A stretch of 64,000 bases of DNA from Solibacillus sp. R5-41 (GTDB lineage: Bacteria > Bacillota > Bacilli > Bacillales_A > Planococcaceae): NCBI RefSeq assembly GCF_002736105.1, contig NZ_CP024123.1, forward strand, positions 3,774,001 to 3,838,000. Reading direction: 5' to 3'. The notes below the pieces were generated by a model. That model was given only the letters and a program-made list of their open reading frames with translations. It was not told where the DNA came from and ran no database searches. The position numbers and the translations under genes are program-made. Within the stretch, counting starts at the first letter, position 1. Every line of letters starts with the position of its first letter. Below are positions 45,287 to 53,844 of this stretch, in pieces.

Positions 45287-45355
45287 ATGGAGCTTTTACA
45301 TGATTTTCTTAACTTGATAAAAAATTGGCACGGTAAGAAGTCTATTATCTTTTAA
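45287..45355 (+). CDS. Candidate 22-residue peptide
   Basis: ATG 45287 follows TTGAGGAG at ideal spacing and opens a 22-codon frame (MELLHDFLNLIKNW.. ending IIF). The peptide is short, amphipathic and basic at its C-terminus. It lies 20 bases before the start of the next gene, so it may be a leader peptide or a small membrane-active peptide. Only the ribosome site and frame support it. Confidence 0.4.
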   Translation: MELLHDFLNLIKNWHGKKSIIF

Positions 45356-45375
45356 TTAAATTATGGAGGTATTAT

Positions 45376-45864
45376 ATGACAAGTTTTCATTCTTTTCATG
45401 GAACGATAACGGAGATTACTAATTTTAATGCAGGTCAAGGCGGAAAAAAGGGTTGTTATAAACTTTTTACAGTAAGAAATAATATGGGGGTAATCGTAAA
45501 TTTCGTCGTTTCACCTTCAACTTACTTCGTTGATCATGAAATGCTAGTAGTGGGAGATCGCGTTACAGGATATTATGATGGAGATGCACCAGCTATACTT
45601 ATTTACCCTCCACAATATCAAGCGCTTGTTATGGTAAAGGATAACCCAAATCAAAATGTAAAAGTTGATTTTTTTAATAACCAATTGCAAAGCAGTGATG
45701 GGCAATTACAGTTAAATATATCTACTAATACCCACATCGTCTTAACAAATGGACAATACTTTTCAGGCCATCCAGGAAACCGCGATTTAGTTGTATATTA
45801 CGGCCCTACTACAAGAAGTATTCCGGCTCAAACTACACCGTATCGTATTGTCGTTTTATGTTAA
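45376..45864 (+). CDS. Hypothetical protein, beta-rich
   Basis: A 162-residue protein after a GGAGG ribosome site. It is beta-rich, with HGTITEITNF, NFVVSPSTYFVDHEMLVVGD, GDAPAILIYPPQYQALVM and a C-terminal TTRSIPAQTTPYRIVVLC. The first half has the look of an OB-fold. No signal peptide and no membrane span. I have seen this pattern in Firmicute hypothetical proteins but cannot assign a function. Followed by a good terminator. Confidence 0.75.
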   Translation: MTSFHSFHGTITEITNFNAGQGGKKGCYKLFTVRNNMGVIVNFVVSPSTYFVDHEMLVVGDRVTGYYDGDAPAILIYPPQYQALVMVKDNPNQNVKVDFFNNQLQSSDGQLQLNISTNTHIVLTNGQYFSGHPGNRDLVVYYGPTTRSIPAQTTPYRIVVLC

Positions 45865-45885
45865 AAGCACAATGTAATTGGAATT

Positions 45886-45916
45886 AAAACTCGTTTAAGT
45901 TTTAACGAGTTTTTTT
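45886..45916 (+). terminator. Terminator after the 162-residue protein gene
   Basis: AAAACTCGTT pairs with AACGAGTTTT around an eight-base loop, followed by T. Confidence 0.85.
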
Positions 45917-46149
45917 GTCTCTTCTTAAGCTTGAAAAACCTTATTAACATCGTTTTTTCTATTCCATGGATGATTCCTGTTGTAAACTGATTTAAAGAGA
46001 TGATCTATTTTCTTAGGGGATTTAAAAGGAATTTTTATTTACACGGAACATTTATACTCTCAATTTATTATCGTAAGTTGGTTTACCTTATTGGCATCAT
46101 ATCAATTTGACGACATTCAATTATCACCCAATTTAACTCCTTAAGATCG

Positions 46150-46630
46150 ATCACATTGGACTTAGAAACTGAAGGTACAGTAAGTTGGTTACAAGCGATG
46201 TTGAATAGTTTAGAATAAGCTTTTTCCTACAAATCCCCTTTTCAGCCATTTCACTTTATATTAGATTAGTTTTTACAGGTTGGAAATTTGGCGTATTTGC
46301 GTTAATTGGAAACGTATTTGCAATTTCAACTGCCTTTGCACTAGGTGGGGCACATGAATTGGTACATGCAAGACTTTACGGATTTAATGGGGTTTACTAT
46401 TCTTGCTGTATCTGTTGTCTTAAAAGATTCTAATACTCGTCTAGGCTATCTAACGGGGATTATCGGAGCGTGTTAAAGTATGCCACTCACTGCCACTGTC
46501 ACGACATGGCTTATACCATATGGGATTCCGAACTTCACCATGCCATTCGTCCTTTGTACATGATTGCTATTAGGTGCAGAAAAGAATTACCGCGGCTTCA
46601 ACACTCTGCACCGGGTACAAAAATAAACAT
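46150..46630 (+). pseudogene. Urea transporter (UT family) remnant
   Basis: Fragments in two frames recall the UT family: GWKFGVFALIGNVFAISTAF, then ARLYGFNGV (family hallmark LYGFN near the selectivity filter), then after a frameshift TILAVSVVLKDSNTRLGYL, a TAA, then TTWLIPYGIPNFTMPFVLCT and a TGA where Trp is expected. At least one frameshift and two stops, so it is dead. The N-terminal half is too decayed to read. No urease genes are in view. Confidence 0.7.
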
Positions 46631-46664
46631 AAAAAAGACGCTATTCCTAATATGGAAATGCGCC
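46631..46664 (-). terminator. Terminator of the MFS-TetR gene
   Basis: On the minus strand GGCGCATTTCC pairs imperfectly with GGAATAGCGTC, followed by six T. It lies 18 bases beyond the stop. Confidence 0.75.
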
Positions 46665-46681
46665 TGTTTCTAGGGATTAGT

Positions 46682-48544
46682 TTAAATTTGCAGTGCAGTT
46701 TTGAGGTATAATTTTAAGGCATTTATCTGTCCTTCTGTATCAGCTTCTTTCTTTCCAGCAAGATTTGTCTCCAATAAAATACCATCTGTAACATTTATAA
46801 TAAAGGTGGCAATCGTATGAAGGGGCTGTTCTGGAGAAAATTCCCCTGTGTCTACTCCTTTTTGAAGCATTTTGATAAAGTTCTCCCTTGCACGATTAAA
46901 ACGTGTAAGTAAATACGGAATTCGCTCTATTCCTTCGCTACGCCATCCTGTAACGAAATATTCATAAGTAACTGCACTAATTTTATTAAATGAATCTTTA
47001 TTGTACTCATCTAAAATAGACTCTATAGTTTCCCAAACAGGTTGATTACTTTGAATAAGATTATGAATTTTCTTTTCAAATTGTTCATCCCTTTCATTCA
47101 GTATGCACTTTAACATCTCTTCTGTACTAGAAAAGTATTGATATACACCGCCCCGACTCATTCCAGATACTTCAACAACGTCTTTCATAGTTGTAGGTTC
47201 GAAACCCTTTTGACAGAACACAGTTTCAGCTGCCTTCAATATTTCAAACTTTCGATTTTCTTTGTACTGTTTAGTTACTTTAGGTGACATTTGGAACCTT
47301 CTTTCAATAGGAGATTTTATTATGATTGTTAATAAGCTGACTGCAATCAAAGATGTGCCGGATACAATAAATGTCATAACAACACCAAATAATTCGGAAA
47401 GAATTCCACCCGAAACCATCCCTATCAATGTCCCAAGTGTAGTCATACTGTTGATTATTCCGAAAACACGACCAGTTTTATCTACTGGGGTACTTTTTTG
47501 TACAATTATATTTAAAGGTATAATGGCAGATCCAAAAGAAAAGCCAGCTAGAAAAAAAAGTATGGGATATGCAATTGAAAGAAATGAAGGGGGAAGTTGA
47601 GACATAAGAGCAAGCGCTACAAGTGAAATTCCAAGTCCTAACGCTCCGAAAAACATGCAATCTAATGTCGAACGAATATGCTTTTTTGTAAAGATAGCTG
47701 ACGCTAAAAACATACCACCTCCACTAGCAGCCATACTATATCCCGCTACGGTTACAGGATCTTTAAAGATATCCCTCAACAGTACCATGAATTGAGTATC
47801 GGCGATTTGTAAAACGAGAAGCAAAAAAGTGGTAATAATTAAACTAATTAAAATGATAGGAATGCTTTTTAGGAAAGAGAAACCTCCTTTCATATCTGTT
47901 AGTAAATTTGAAATGAAATTCATTTTTTGCTGTTCGTTTTTTTCAACCTTAACCTTAACCTTTCGATTGTCCTTTGGAACGCCAAGTAAAAATAATGCTG
48001 ATAAAGCAAATGTAATAGCATCGATATAAAATGCCCATTGGATGCCTACAGTCGCAACAATCATTCCACTTAGTACTGGACCAATAATTTTTGCGCCATT
48101 ATCAATCATCCCACTAATGCCGATTGCTGCCTGCATTTGATCATCTTCTACGATTTCTTTTAATTTACCATTTTTTGCGGGAATAAATAATGCTACATAC
48201 GAACTTTTTAAAAATAACAAGACATATACATGCCATAGTTGGGTTGAAAATGCCACTCCTAAAACAAGAACCACACAGAACAAATCAGAAATCAACATAA
48301 TTAAACGCCGGTCAAACCGATCACTTAGCACACCGCTAAAAGGACCTAATAAAACCATAGGACCTACAAACACGAGCATTACACCAGAAACTGCTAGTGG
48401 TGAAGCATTCCACTTTACAGCAACTAAAGTGATTACAGCTAAAATATCCAACCAGTTTCCAATAGCCGAAACAGTTTGAGATGCAATCAAATACAAAAAA
48501 GCTTTATTTTTATATAGACGTTTTGAATCCGAACCACTAGTCAT
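46682..48544 (-). CDS. MFS efflux transporter fused to a TetR/AcrR-family regulator
   Basis: One uninterrupted 620-residue frame. Residues 1 to about 410 are a 12-span MFS exporter (SQTVSAIGNWLDILAVITLV; LLGPFSGVLSDRFDRRLIML). From about 419 (MSPKVTKQYKENRKFEIL) a full TetR protein follows, with helix-turn-helix TTMKDVVEVSGMSRGGVYQY and a ligand-binding domain. The junction is RRFQ-M; that ATG (47288-47290) has its own AGAAGG six bases upstream, so free TetR (46682-47290) could also be made. ATG 48544 follows GGGGGAATAAGG. Twin operators overlap its promoter. Fusion versus two linked products cannot be settled from sequence. Confidence 0.88.
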   Translation of the reverse strand: MTSGSDSKRLYKNKAFLYLIASQTVSAIGNWLDILAVITLVAVKWNASPLAVSGVMLVFVGPMVLLGPFSGVLSDRFDRRLIMLISDLFCVVLVLGVAFSTQLWHVYVLLFLKSSYVALFIPAKNGKLKEIVEDDQMQAAIGISGMIDNGAKIIGPVLSGMIVATVGIQWAFYIDAITFALSALFLLGVPKDNRKVKVKVEKNEQQKMNFISNLLTDMKGGFSFLKSIPIILISLIITTFLLLVLQIADTQFMVLLRDIFKDPVTVAGYSMAASGGGMFLASAIFTKKHIRSTLDCMFFGALGLGISLVALALMSQLPPSFLSIAYPILFFLAGFSFGSAIIPLNIIVQKSTPVDKTGRVFGIINSMTTLGTLIGMVSGGILSELFGVVMTFIVSGTSLIAVSLLTIIIKSPIERRFQMSPKVTKQYKENRKFEILKAAETVFCQKGFEPTTMKDVVEVSGMSRGGVYQYFSSTEEMLKCILNERDEQFEKKIHNLIQSNQPVWETIESILDEYNKDSFNKISAVTYEYFVTGWRSEGIERIPYLLTRFNRARENFIKMLQKGVDTGEFSPEQPLHTIATFIINVTDGILLETNLAGKKEADTEGQINALKLYLKTALQI

Positions 48545-48580
48545 CCTTATTCCCCCATTAATGAAATAAAATCAAAAAAA

Positions 48581-48626
48581 TGACAACTCTGTCATTATTA
48601 TAAAGTGACAGGGTTGTCAGTTTCAA
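48581..48626 (-). promoter_or_regulatory. Promoter with twin TetR-type operators
   Basis: TTGAAA (48621-48626) and TATAAT (48597-48602) on the minus strand, spacer 18. Two palindromes TGACA-N4-TGTCA-type, TGACAGGGTTGTCA (48606-48619, between the -35 and -10) and TGACAACTCTGTCA (48581-48594, at the transcription start), are also mirror images of one another apart from one base. A bound TetR would block RNA polymerase. Binding by the fused regulator is inferred. Confidence 0.8.
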
Positions 48627-48676
48627 GACTTAAATACATTTAATTAGAATAATTTAGCATTATTTTCTAATTTATA

Positions 48677-48778
48677 ACCTGTACTGGACGCAAAAACCAT
48701 TCTGGCAATTAACTACAATTCAAAAAGCCATGCCGTAAATTCCACTGAAAATCGGATTTTTCGGCACAGCTATTTTTA
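48677..48778 (+). repeat. Intergenic repeat, family 2, copy A
   Basis: Matches copies at 55364 and 59369 in the same orientation: CTGTACTGGACGCAAAAACC, CAATTAACTACAATTCAAAA, AAATTCCACTGAAAAT, and CGGCACAGCTATTTTTAT. Its 3' half can fold (GCCATGCCG with CGGCACAGC, partial) and ends in T, so it may double as a terminator. It abuts the stop of the next minus-strand gene. Confidence 0.75.
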
Positions 48779-49672
48779 TTAATCTCCTCCCCCACCGCAG
48801 CTTGAACAGGAACTACCGGACGAGCAAGAATTACAGGAGCTTCCCGACCCGCAACTTGAACAACTTGATGAACCGTTGTTGCTTAATTTCATATAACTTG
48901 AAAATTCATCATAATGAAAAAAAGAAACAGATAAAAAAGGTACGAGCATCGCATTGTAATTTTGCTGTTTTTTTCTTTTTCTCATCATTTCATGTATGAG
49001 CTTTTTCTCATAGTTTTTAACTCTGTTTGCTGATTTTTTCATGGAAGAAATCAGTGCGAGGAGAGGAGGCATATATTTGGTATTGCGCTTAAAATAAATA
49101 TCTATTAGTTCGTCTACTGATAAATTTCTAAATTCATCTATCACATTTGGATTTACTGGGTATTTGAAAAACCCCTTATAAAGATGGATATTTTCATTTC
49201 TTATGAAAAATAGCTCTGCATATACCCAATCAAAAAATCCGCGCAAATCAGGATCAGGCTCAACATTAACATTTGGACTGTGGTGAAGTAATGTCCCTAA
49301 ATATTTCTTTGAAAAATCTTCATACTCACGGGTAAACATGAGCATCTGATGCCACAGTTCATCAACTTTCTTACTAAACATAGGTGACTCTTTTAAAAGA
49401 AAAGTCAAAATAAAATAACGTTTTAAATCCAGGAGACGCCACTCGTACTCATTTTCTTTTAACCTATTCCTATTTCTTTCCCTTACCCTATCTTCTACGG
49501 TTCCCATATAATTTTTTTTAAGGGCTTGCTCCAGATTTTCACTTAACTTTTTTAATCCTTTAATTGGTTTTATATCTAATGTATTTGGAGATAAACCAAA
49601 TTTAAATGAAAGCTTTTTACGTATAAATAAAATAAACGAAATAAAAACTACAAGCAATAGTAACCATCCCAT
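48779..49672 (-). CDS. Membrane-anchored protein with a Ser/Gly-Cys tail (glycine-rich-domain-like)
   Basis: A 297-residue protein: an N-terminal span (MGWLLLLVVFISFILFIRKK), a charged linker, a domain with KKVDELWHQMLMFTREYEDF and a following LGTLLHHSP typical of glycine-rich domain proteins, and a low-complexity tail after about 265 of Ser/Gly with six Cys arranged as three CxxC pairs (CSSC, CNSC, CSSC) ending GGGGD. The tail could bind metal or form disulfides. ATG 49672 follows GGAGGGC. Function unknown. Confidence 0.75.
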   Translation of the reverse strand: MGWLLLLVVFISFILFIRKKLSFKFGLSPNTLDIKPIKGLKKLSENLEQALKKNYMGTVEDRVRERNRNRLKENEYEWRLLDLKRYFILTFLLKESPMFSKKVDELWHQMLMFTREYEDFSKKYLGTLLHHSPNVNVEPDPDLRGFFDWVYAELFFIRNENIHLYKGFFKYPVNPNVIDEFRNLSVDELIDIYFKRNTKYMPPLLALISSMKKSANRVKNYEKKLIHEMMRKRKKQQNYNAMLVPFLSVSFFHYDEFSSYMKLSNNGSSSCSSCGSGSSCNSCSSGSSCSSCGGGGD

Positions 49673-49807
49673 CAAATGCCCTCCTTCCTTTTAGAATTTT
49701 ATTGTAGTCAGGTTTCATATTTTACTATTTTAAATATCCCTAAACTAAACAGACACACTTGTTCAATAACTTCACCAAAAATACGTTTAATCCTTTTTTG
49801 AACAACA

Positions 49808-49844
49808 GAAAGAACGAATTTCGCCATCAGAAATTCGTTCTTTT
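49808..49844. terminator. Hairpin in the spacer before the dus gene end
   Basis: GAAAGAACGAATTTC pairs perfectly with GAAATTCGTTCTTTT around a seven-base loop, T-rich on the plus side. The rest of the 49676-49972 spacer shows nothing I can name. Confidence 0.65.
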
Positions 49845-49972
49845 CATATTGGATTTTCCCCAACTCCACGACAGCCTCTAATTATGGTGGATGTTGATCA
49901 AGGGGAATCATTAAATAAAGTAGTGTTACAACTTTTATGCAAATAAAATCTCAAATAACAATCGTCGTTTTT

Positions 49973-50941
49973 TCAATCGACAATGTTTGCTTCAAAAGCA
50001 TCCAGCAACGCTCTTACTTCATCGGTTGTTTTTGTGTTCATCAATTGATTTCTTAATTCACCTGCCCCGCGGAATCCTTTGACATAAATTTTGAAAAATC
50101 GATGCAGCCCTGTGACTGAACGTGGTAATTCCTCTGCATATTTATCTTGAAGATCTAGCTGCAATCTTAAGAGATCCAGGTATTCATCACTACTATGCTC
50201 TTTTGGTTCCTTTTCAAAGGCAAACGGATTTTTAAAAATACCGCGCCCAATCATCACACCATCAATACCGTATTTTTCTGCAAGCTCAAGACCCGTTTGA
50301 CGGTCAGGAATATCTCCGTTGATTGTTAGTAGCGTATTTGGTGCGATACGGTCACGTAATTCTTTGATTTCCGGAATCAGCTCCCAATGCGCATCAACTT
50401 GGCTCATTTCTTTTCTAGTACGCAAATGAATAGAAAGATTCGCAATATCTTGTTTCAATATATGCGTTAGCCATTCCTCCCACTCCTCTAAATCCGAGTA
50501 ACCAAGTCTTGTTTTCACACTTACAGGCAGCCCTCCAGCTTTTGCTGCTTGTATAATTTCAGCGGCAACGTTTGGACGTAAAATAAGACCGCTCCCTTTT
50601 CCTCTCGTAGCGACATTTGGTACAGGGCACCCCATATTAATATCTACGCCTTTAAACCCAAGTTCTGCCATACCTATACTCATTTGACGGAAATTTTCGG
50701 GCTTATCTCCCCATATATGCGCAACAATTGGCTGTTCATCTTCTGTAAAAATCAAACGTCCTCGCACACTTTTCATGCCCTCTGGATGACAATAACTTTC
50801 CGTGTTTGTAAACTCTGTAAAAAACACATCTGGGCTTCCTGCTTTACTTACGACATGACGAAAAACAACATCAGTCACATCTTCCATCGGAGCAAGTACA
50901 AAGAACGGTTTCGGTAAATCGTTCCAAAAATTTTCTTTCAT
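49973..50941 (-). CDS. tRNA-dihydrouridine synthase
   Basis: A 322-residue FMN-dependent enzyme reducing uridine to dihydrouridine in tRNA. The barrel starts [20 protein letters not shown], with the catalytic Cys in [20 protein letters not shown] and the phosphate-binding [17 protein letters not shown]. It resembles the DusC-like branch found beside DusB in many Bacillales. Monocistronic. Confidence 0.93.
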   Translation of the reverse strand: MKENFWNDLPKPFFVLAPMEDVTDVVFRHVVSKAGSPDVFFTEFTNTESYCHPEGMKSVRGRLIFTEDEQPIVAHIWGDKPENFRQMSIGMAELGFKGVDINMGCPVPNVATRGKGSGLILRPNVAAEIIQAAKAGGLPVSVKTRLGYSDLEEWEEWLTHILKQDIANLSIHLRTRKEMSQVDAHWELIPEIKELRDRIAPNTLLTINGDIPDRQTGLELAEKYGIDGVMIGRGIFKNPFAFEKEPKEHSSDEYLDLLRLQLDLQDKYAEELPRSVTGLHRFFKIYVKGFRGAGELRNQLMNTKTTDEVRALLDAFEANIVD

Positions 50942-51212
50942 ATATATTCAAATCCTCTCATTATTGGTACATAGTCAAATGCTCGTCTTAAAATTAATAA
51001 ATGAATTCCATCTACACCTAATTTGATAGGATTGAGTTTGGAAATTCCTTAGATTTTTAAATTATAACCTAGCTTTATTCATTTATGTTCAACAATGTCC
51101 TCGACGGCGATATTTTTTGCTAAGGAACAGTAGAAAAAATCACGTTTTCACTTTAAACTTTTGATTACTTTCACCCAACAATAGTAGCTTGAATTATATA
51201 GTAATAAAACGC
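50942..51212. other. Spacer with nothing recognised
   Basis: AT-rich sequence upstream of the dus gene. Apart from the terminator that follows at 51213 I see no gene, repeat or operator here. Confidence 0.5.
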
Positions 51213-51250
51213 AAAAGCAGCAGAATCACATAGGATTCTGCTGCTTTTTT
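51213..51250. terminator. Strong bidirectional terminator
   Basis: AAAGCAGCAGAATC pairs perfectly with GATTCTGCTGCTTT around ACATAG, with T following on the plus strand and T-rich sequence on the minus. It lies 14 bases beyond the nitroreductase stop. Confidence 0.9.
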
Positions 51251-51263
51251 AGTAGCCAATAAT

Positions 51264-51890
51264 TTAGATAAAACGAGCAATATCTTCTAATGGTAAACGT
51301 GATGAACCGTACGCTGGTGCAGCTGATTTACCAATAGCAATCAGTACGATAGGGAATTGATTTTCTGGTAATTCAAATCGCTCCGCAAATTTCACTTTGT
51401 CAAAGCCACCCATTGTTACTGTATCAAAACCTTTTTCTTTTGCAATTAGCATAAGCTGCATTGAAATAAGACCTGCATCAAATGAAGCGATGTTTTGTCT
51501 TACCGCTAAAGGTAATGATGGGTATAAACGATGGGTATTTCCAATCATTAAATCCTTTGATGTATCATCCATATGGCCTTCTGTTACGTTTTGAGTGTAG
51601 ATTTTTTCTACATTTTTATACATTTCAGCATCACCTAAAACGGCAATAACTGCTGATGATGTCTCTATTTGTTCTTGATTGTTGGCAATTGTACGGAGTT
51701 CTTTTTTCGTTTCTTCATCTTGAATGACAAGGAAACGCCATGGTTGCAGGTTACTTGAAGATGGTGCACTCGTCGCTTCTTTAATGATTTCCTCAAGTTG
51801 TGCTTGCGTCATTTTAAAAGTAGGTTCGTATCTGCGAACAGATTTTCTTTCATGCATAATTGTATATAAATCTTTAGTTGTAGTTGTCAT
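51264..51890 (-). CDS. Nitroreductase-family oxidoreductase (YodC/HypO-like)
   Basis: A 208-residue FMN protein: HERKSVRRYEPTFKMTQ is the family's N-terminal RRS-type motif; APSSSNLQPWRFLVIQD is the FMN loop; the C-terminal IAIGKSAAPAYGSSR is also typical. It would reduce quinones or nitro compounds with NAD(P)H. ATG 51890 has AGGAGG upstream. Divergent from an HxlR/DUF24 regulator, the layout of the quinone/aldehyde-responsive YodB-YodC and HypR-HypO pairs. Confidence 0.92.
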   Translation of the reverse strand: MTTTTKDLYTIMHERKSVRRYEPTFKMTQAQLEEIIKEATSAPSSSNLQPWRFLVIQDEETKKELRTIANNQEQIETSSAVIAVLGDAEMYKNVEKIYTQNVTEGHMDDTSKDLMIGNTHRLYPSLPLAVRQNIASFDAGLISMQLMLIAKEKGFDTVTMGGFDKVKFAERFELPENQFPIVLIAIGKSAAPAYGSSRLPLEDIARFI

Positions 51891-51906
51891 TTTATTTCCT
51901 CCTAGT

Positions 51907-51956
51907 AAACTTACTAATGATAAGTTAATAAATAGAATCTTATCATTAGTAAGTTT
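51907..51956. promoter_or_regulatory. Perfect inverted repeat operator between nitroreductase and HxlR regulator
   Basis: An 18-base arm AAACTTACTAATGATAAG (51907-51924) is repeated exactly in inverse at 51939-51956, with a 14-base spacer. Each arm itself contains CTTA-N7-TAAG. This fits a dimeric DUF24-family repressor at two sites. Binding is inferred. Confidence 0.8.
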
Positions 51957-52024
51957 GTCCGTCAAATAAAAAATGTTCTATGTTACAATGTATGAAAATG
52001 AATTCACATGCGGGAGGTTATGAC

Positions 52025-52363
52025 ATGACTCAACCGAATTGTACACATACTTGCAGTAGCTATCATCAAGCGATTGAATTTATAGGGAAACGATGGATGG
52101 GTATGATTATATATACCTTGTTGCCAGGGCCAAAAAGGTATCACGAAATTCACTCGGCTATCCCAGGAATTTCTGATCGTTTATTAACAGAACGTTTAAA
52201 TGAACTTGTCAATGCAGGTTTAATCAAGAAGAAATTCATCGACTCTTCTATAAAAAAAGTGGAATATGAGTTAACACCAAACGGCATAGCATTCCAAGAA
52301 GTCATTAAGTCGATTCAAAAATGGATAGATCTATGCGACTTTGAAAAGACAACAATTGAATGA
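52025..52363 (+). CDS. HxlR/DUF24-family transcriptional regulator (YodB-like)
   Basis: A 112-residue winged-helix protein. The N-terminal MTQPNCTHTCSSYHQAIEFI places Cys at 6 and 10, in the region of the redox-active Cys6 of YodB. KRWMGMIIYTLLPGPKRYHE and ISDRLLTERLNELVNAGLI are the DNA-binding core. It probably represses the divergent nitroreductase until a thiol-reactive compound modifies the Cys. ATG 52025 has GGGAGG upstream; the frame from 51980 is not needed. Confidence 0.9.
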   Translation: MTQPNCTHTCSSYHQAIEFIGKRWMGMIIYTLLPGPKRYHEIHSAIPGISDRLLTERLNELVNAGLIKKKFIDSSIKKVEYELTPNGIAFQEVIKSIQKWIDLCDFEKTTIE

Positions 52364-52368
52364 AAACG

Positions 52369-52407
52369 AAAAAACTAGCTAGAATATTAATTCTAACTAG
52401 TTTTTTA
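52369..52407. terminator. Terminator between the HxlR gene and the permease gene
   Basis: AAAACTAG + TAGAAT pairs with ATTCTA + CTAGTTTT, followed by T on the plus strand and A/T-rich sequence on the minus. Shared by convergent genes. Confidence 0.85.
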
Positions 52408-52425
52408 TTTTGTTAATATTATGAA

Positions 52426-53778
52426 TTACCTAGCACTCGGCAATATTTTATTCAACACTATCGCTACAATCGCAGCTGTTGCTATTGGGGAGCCGAATAA
52501 ATATTGTACGGTTGTCGGTAAAGTATATAAGAAATCCTTAGGTAGTAATGTTACTGCTAAAGTTAAAATCATTGGAACAGCAATAACGTACATTTCTTTT
52601 TCACCGATTCGTTCATTTTTTATGACTTGCAAACCGCTAATCGCGATAATGCCACAAACGATAACGAACACACCACCAATTACCGCTGATGGAATGGCAG
52701 AGATTAAGGCAGCTAGCTTACCTGAAAATCCGAATAATACAAACCAAATTCCTGCAGCTACAAAAACACGTCGACTTGCAATACCTGTAATTGAAATAAC
52801 ACCTGCATTTGTTGAGTACCCTGTTACTGGTGTAGACCCGAGTAATGAAGCAGTGAAGCAACCAATCCCTTCACCAATAACCCCGCGATTCACTTGTTTG
52901 TCTGTTAATGGTTTATCGATAACATTACTAACAGCAAACCAAGTACCTGTTGTTTCAGCCATTAAAACAATATAAATGATGACCATTGTTACGATAGCAG
53001 AAATATTAAAAGTGAAACCAAAGTCTGCAAAAGGAATTTGTGGCATGCTAAACCATTTTGCTTGTGAAACAGCCGATAAATCTAAAATTCCCATAAATTT
53101 AGCTACAATGCTCCCTACGATTAACGCAATCAGGACCGATCCAATACGAAATACGCGACCTTTCTGACCGAAGAAGGAACCTAGCATAACACAAACGATT
53201 AATACAGTAGCTGTAATCAGCGCTAAATAGATGTTTTGATTAATTGAAGCACCTGCACCGTTATAGATGTTACTACTTAAACCGACTGGCATTAATGCAA
53301 GACCAACGACAAAGATAATTGTACCTCCAACGATTGGTGGAATGAAAGTTTTTACAATCTTATTAAAAAGACCTGTAAAACCTAAAATGATGACTAAAAT
53401 AGCACCAATTAAACTTGCACCTAATACGGTACTCCAACCAAGTTCACCACCACCACTAGCGGCATAAATACCAACGATGGCGCCAAGTGGAACATAAGAT
53501 GGACCTTGCGCGATTGGTAATTTCATACAGAAGTAAGTTTGAACGATGGTTGCAACCCCTGCCGCAATAAAGGTCGCTTGTATTAGTGCCGTTGATTGTC
53601 CTGATTGTAAACCGATTAACATCGCAATAAGGAAAGGTACTACATAGACGTCCATCGCCATTACATGTTGTAAACCGAGAAGGGCTGATTGACCAAATGA
53701 AACTTTTTCATCGGGTAAAACGGTTAATCGTTGAGTATTGCTTTTATCGTTAGCTTGCATGTTATTTTGCGTTTCCAC
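52426..53778 (-). CDS. Nucleobase permease, NCS2 family (xanthine/uracil type)
   Basis: A 450-residue membrane protein with about 14 spans. It has LLGLQHVMAMDVYVVPFLI at the first span, GPSYVPLGAIVGIY, the TETTGTWFAVSNVI helix 8 motif (acidic substrate residue) and NRGVIGEGIGCFTASLLGSTPVTGYSTNAG of helix 10. The gene follows guanine deaminase by 66 bases, so the cargo is probably guanine, xanthine or a related purine. I prefer the GTG at 53778 (VETQNNMQAND), nine bases from GAGGTG, to the GTG at 53790. Confidence 0.9.
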   Translation of the reverse strand: METQNNMQANDKSNTQRLTVLPDEKVSFGQSALLGLQHVMAMDVYVVPFLIAMLIGLQSGQSTALIQATFIAAGVATIVQTYFCMKLPIAQGPSYVPLGAIVGIYAASGGGELGWSTVLGASLIGAILVIILGFTGLFNKIVKTFIPPIVGGTIIFVVGLALMPVGLSSNIYNGAGASINQNIYLALITATVLIVCVMLGSFFGQKGRVFRIGSVLIALIVGSIVAKFMGILDLSAVSQAKWFSMPQIPFADFGFTFNISAIVTMVIIYIVLMAETTGTWFAVSNVIDKPLTDKQVNRGVIGEGIGCFTASLLGSTPVTGYSTNAGVISITGIASRRVFVAAGIWFVLFGFSGKLAALISAIPSAVIGGVFVIVCGIIAISGLQVIKNERIGEKEMYVIAVPMILTLAVTLLPKDFLYTLPTTVQYLFGSPIATAAIVAIVLNKILPSAR

Positions 53779-53844
53779 TGAATTGCACACCTCAAAGTTA
53801 TAGTTTTTCTATATGAATGTTCGACGATATAGGGTAATGATCTA

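Noticed and set aside
52421-52975. A 184-codon plus-strand frame opposite the nucleobase permease gene
   Set aside because: Antisense shadow of a membrane-protein gene with no initiation signal.
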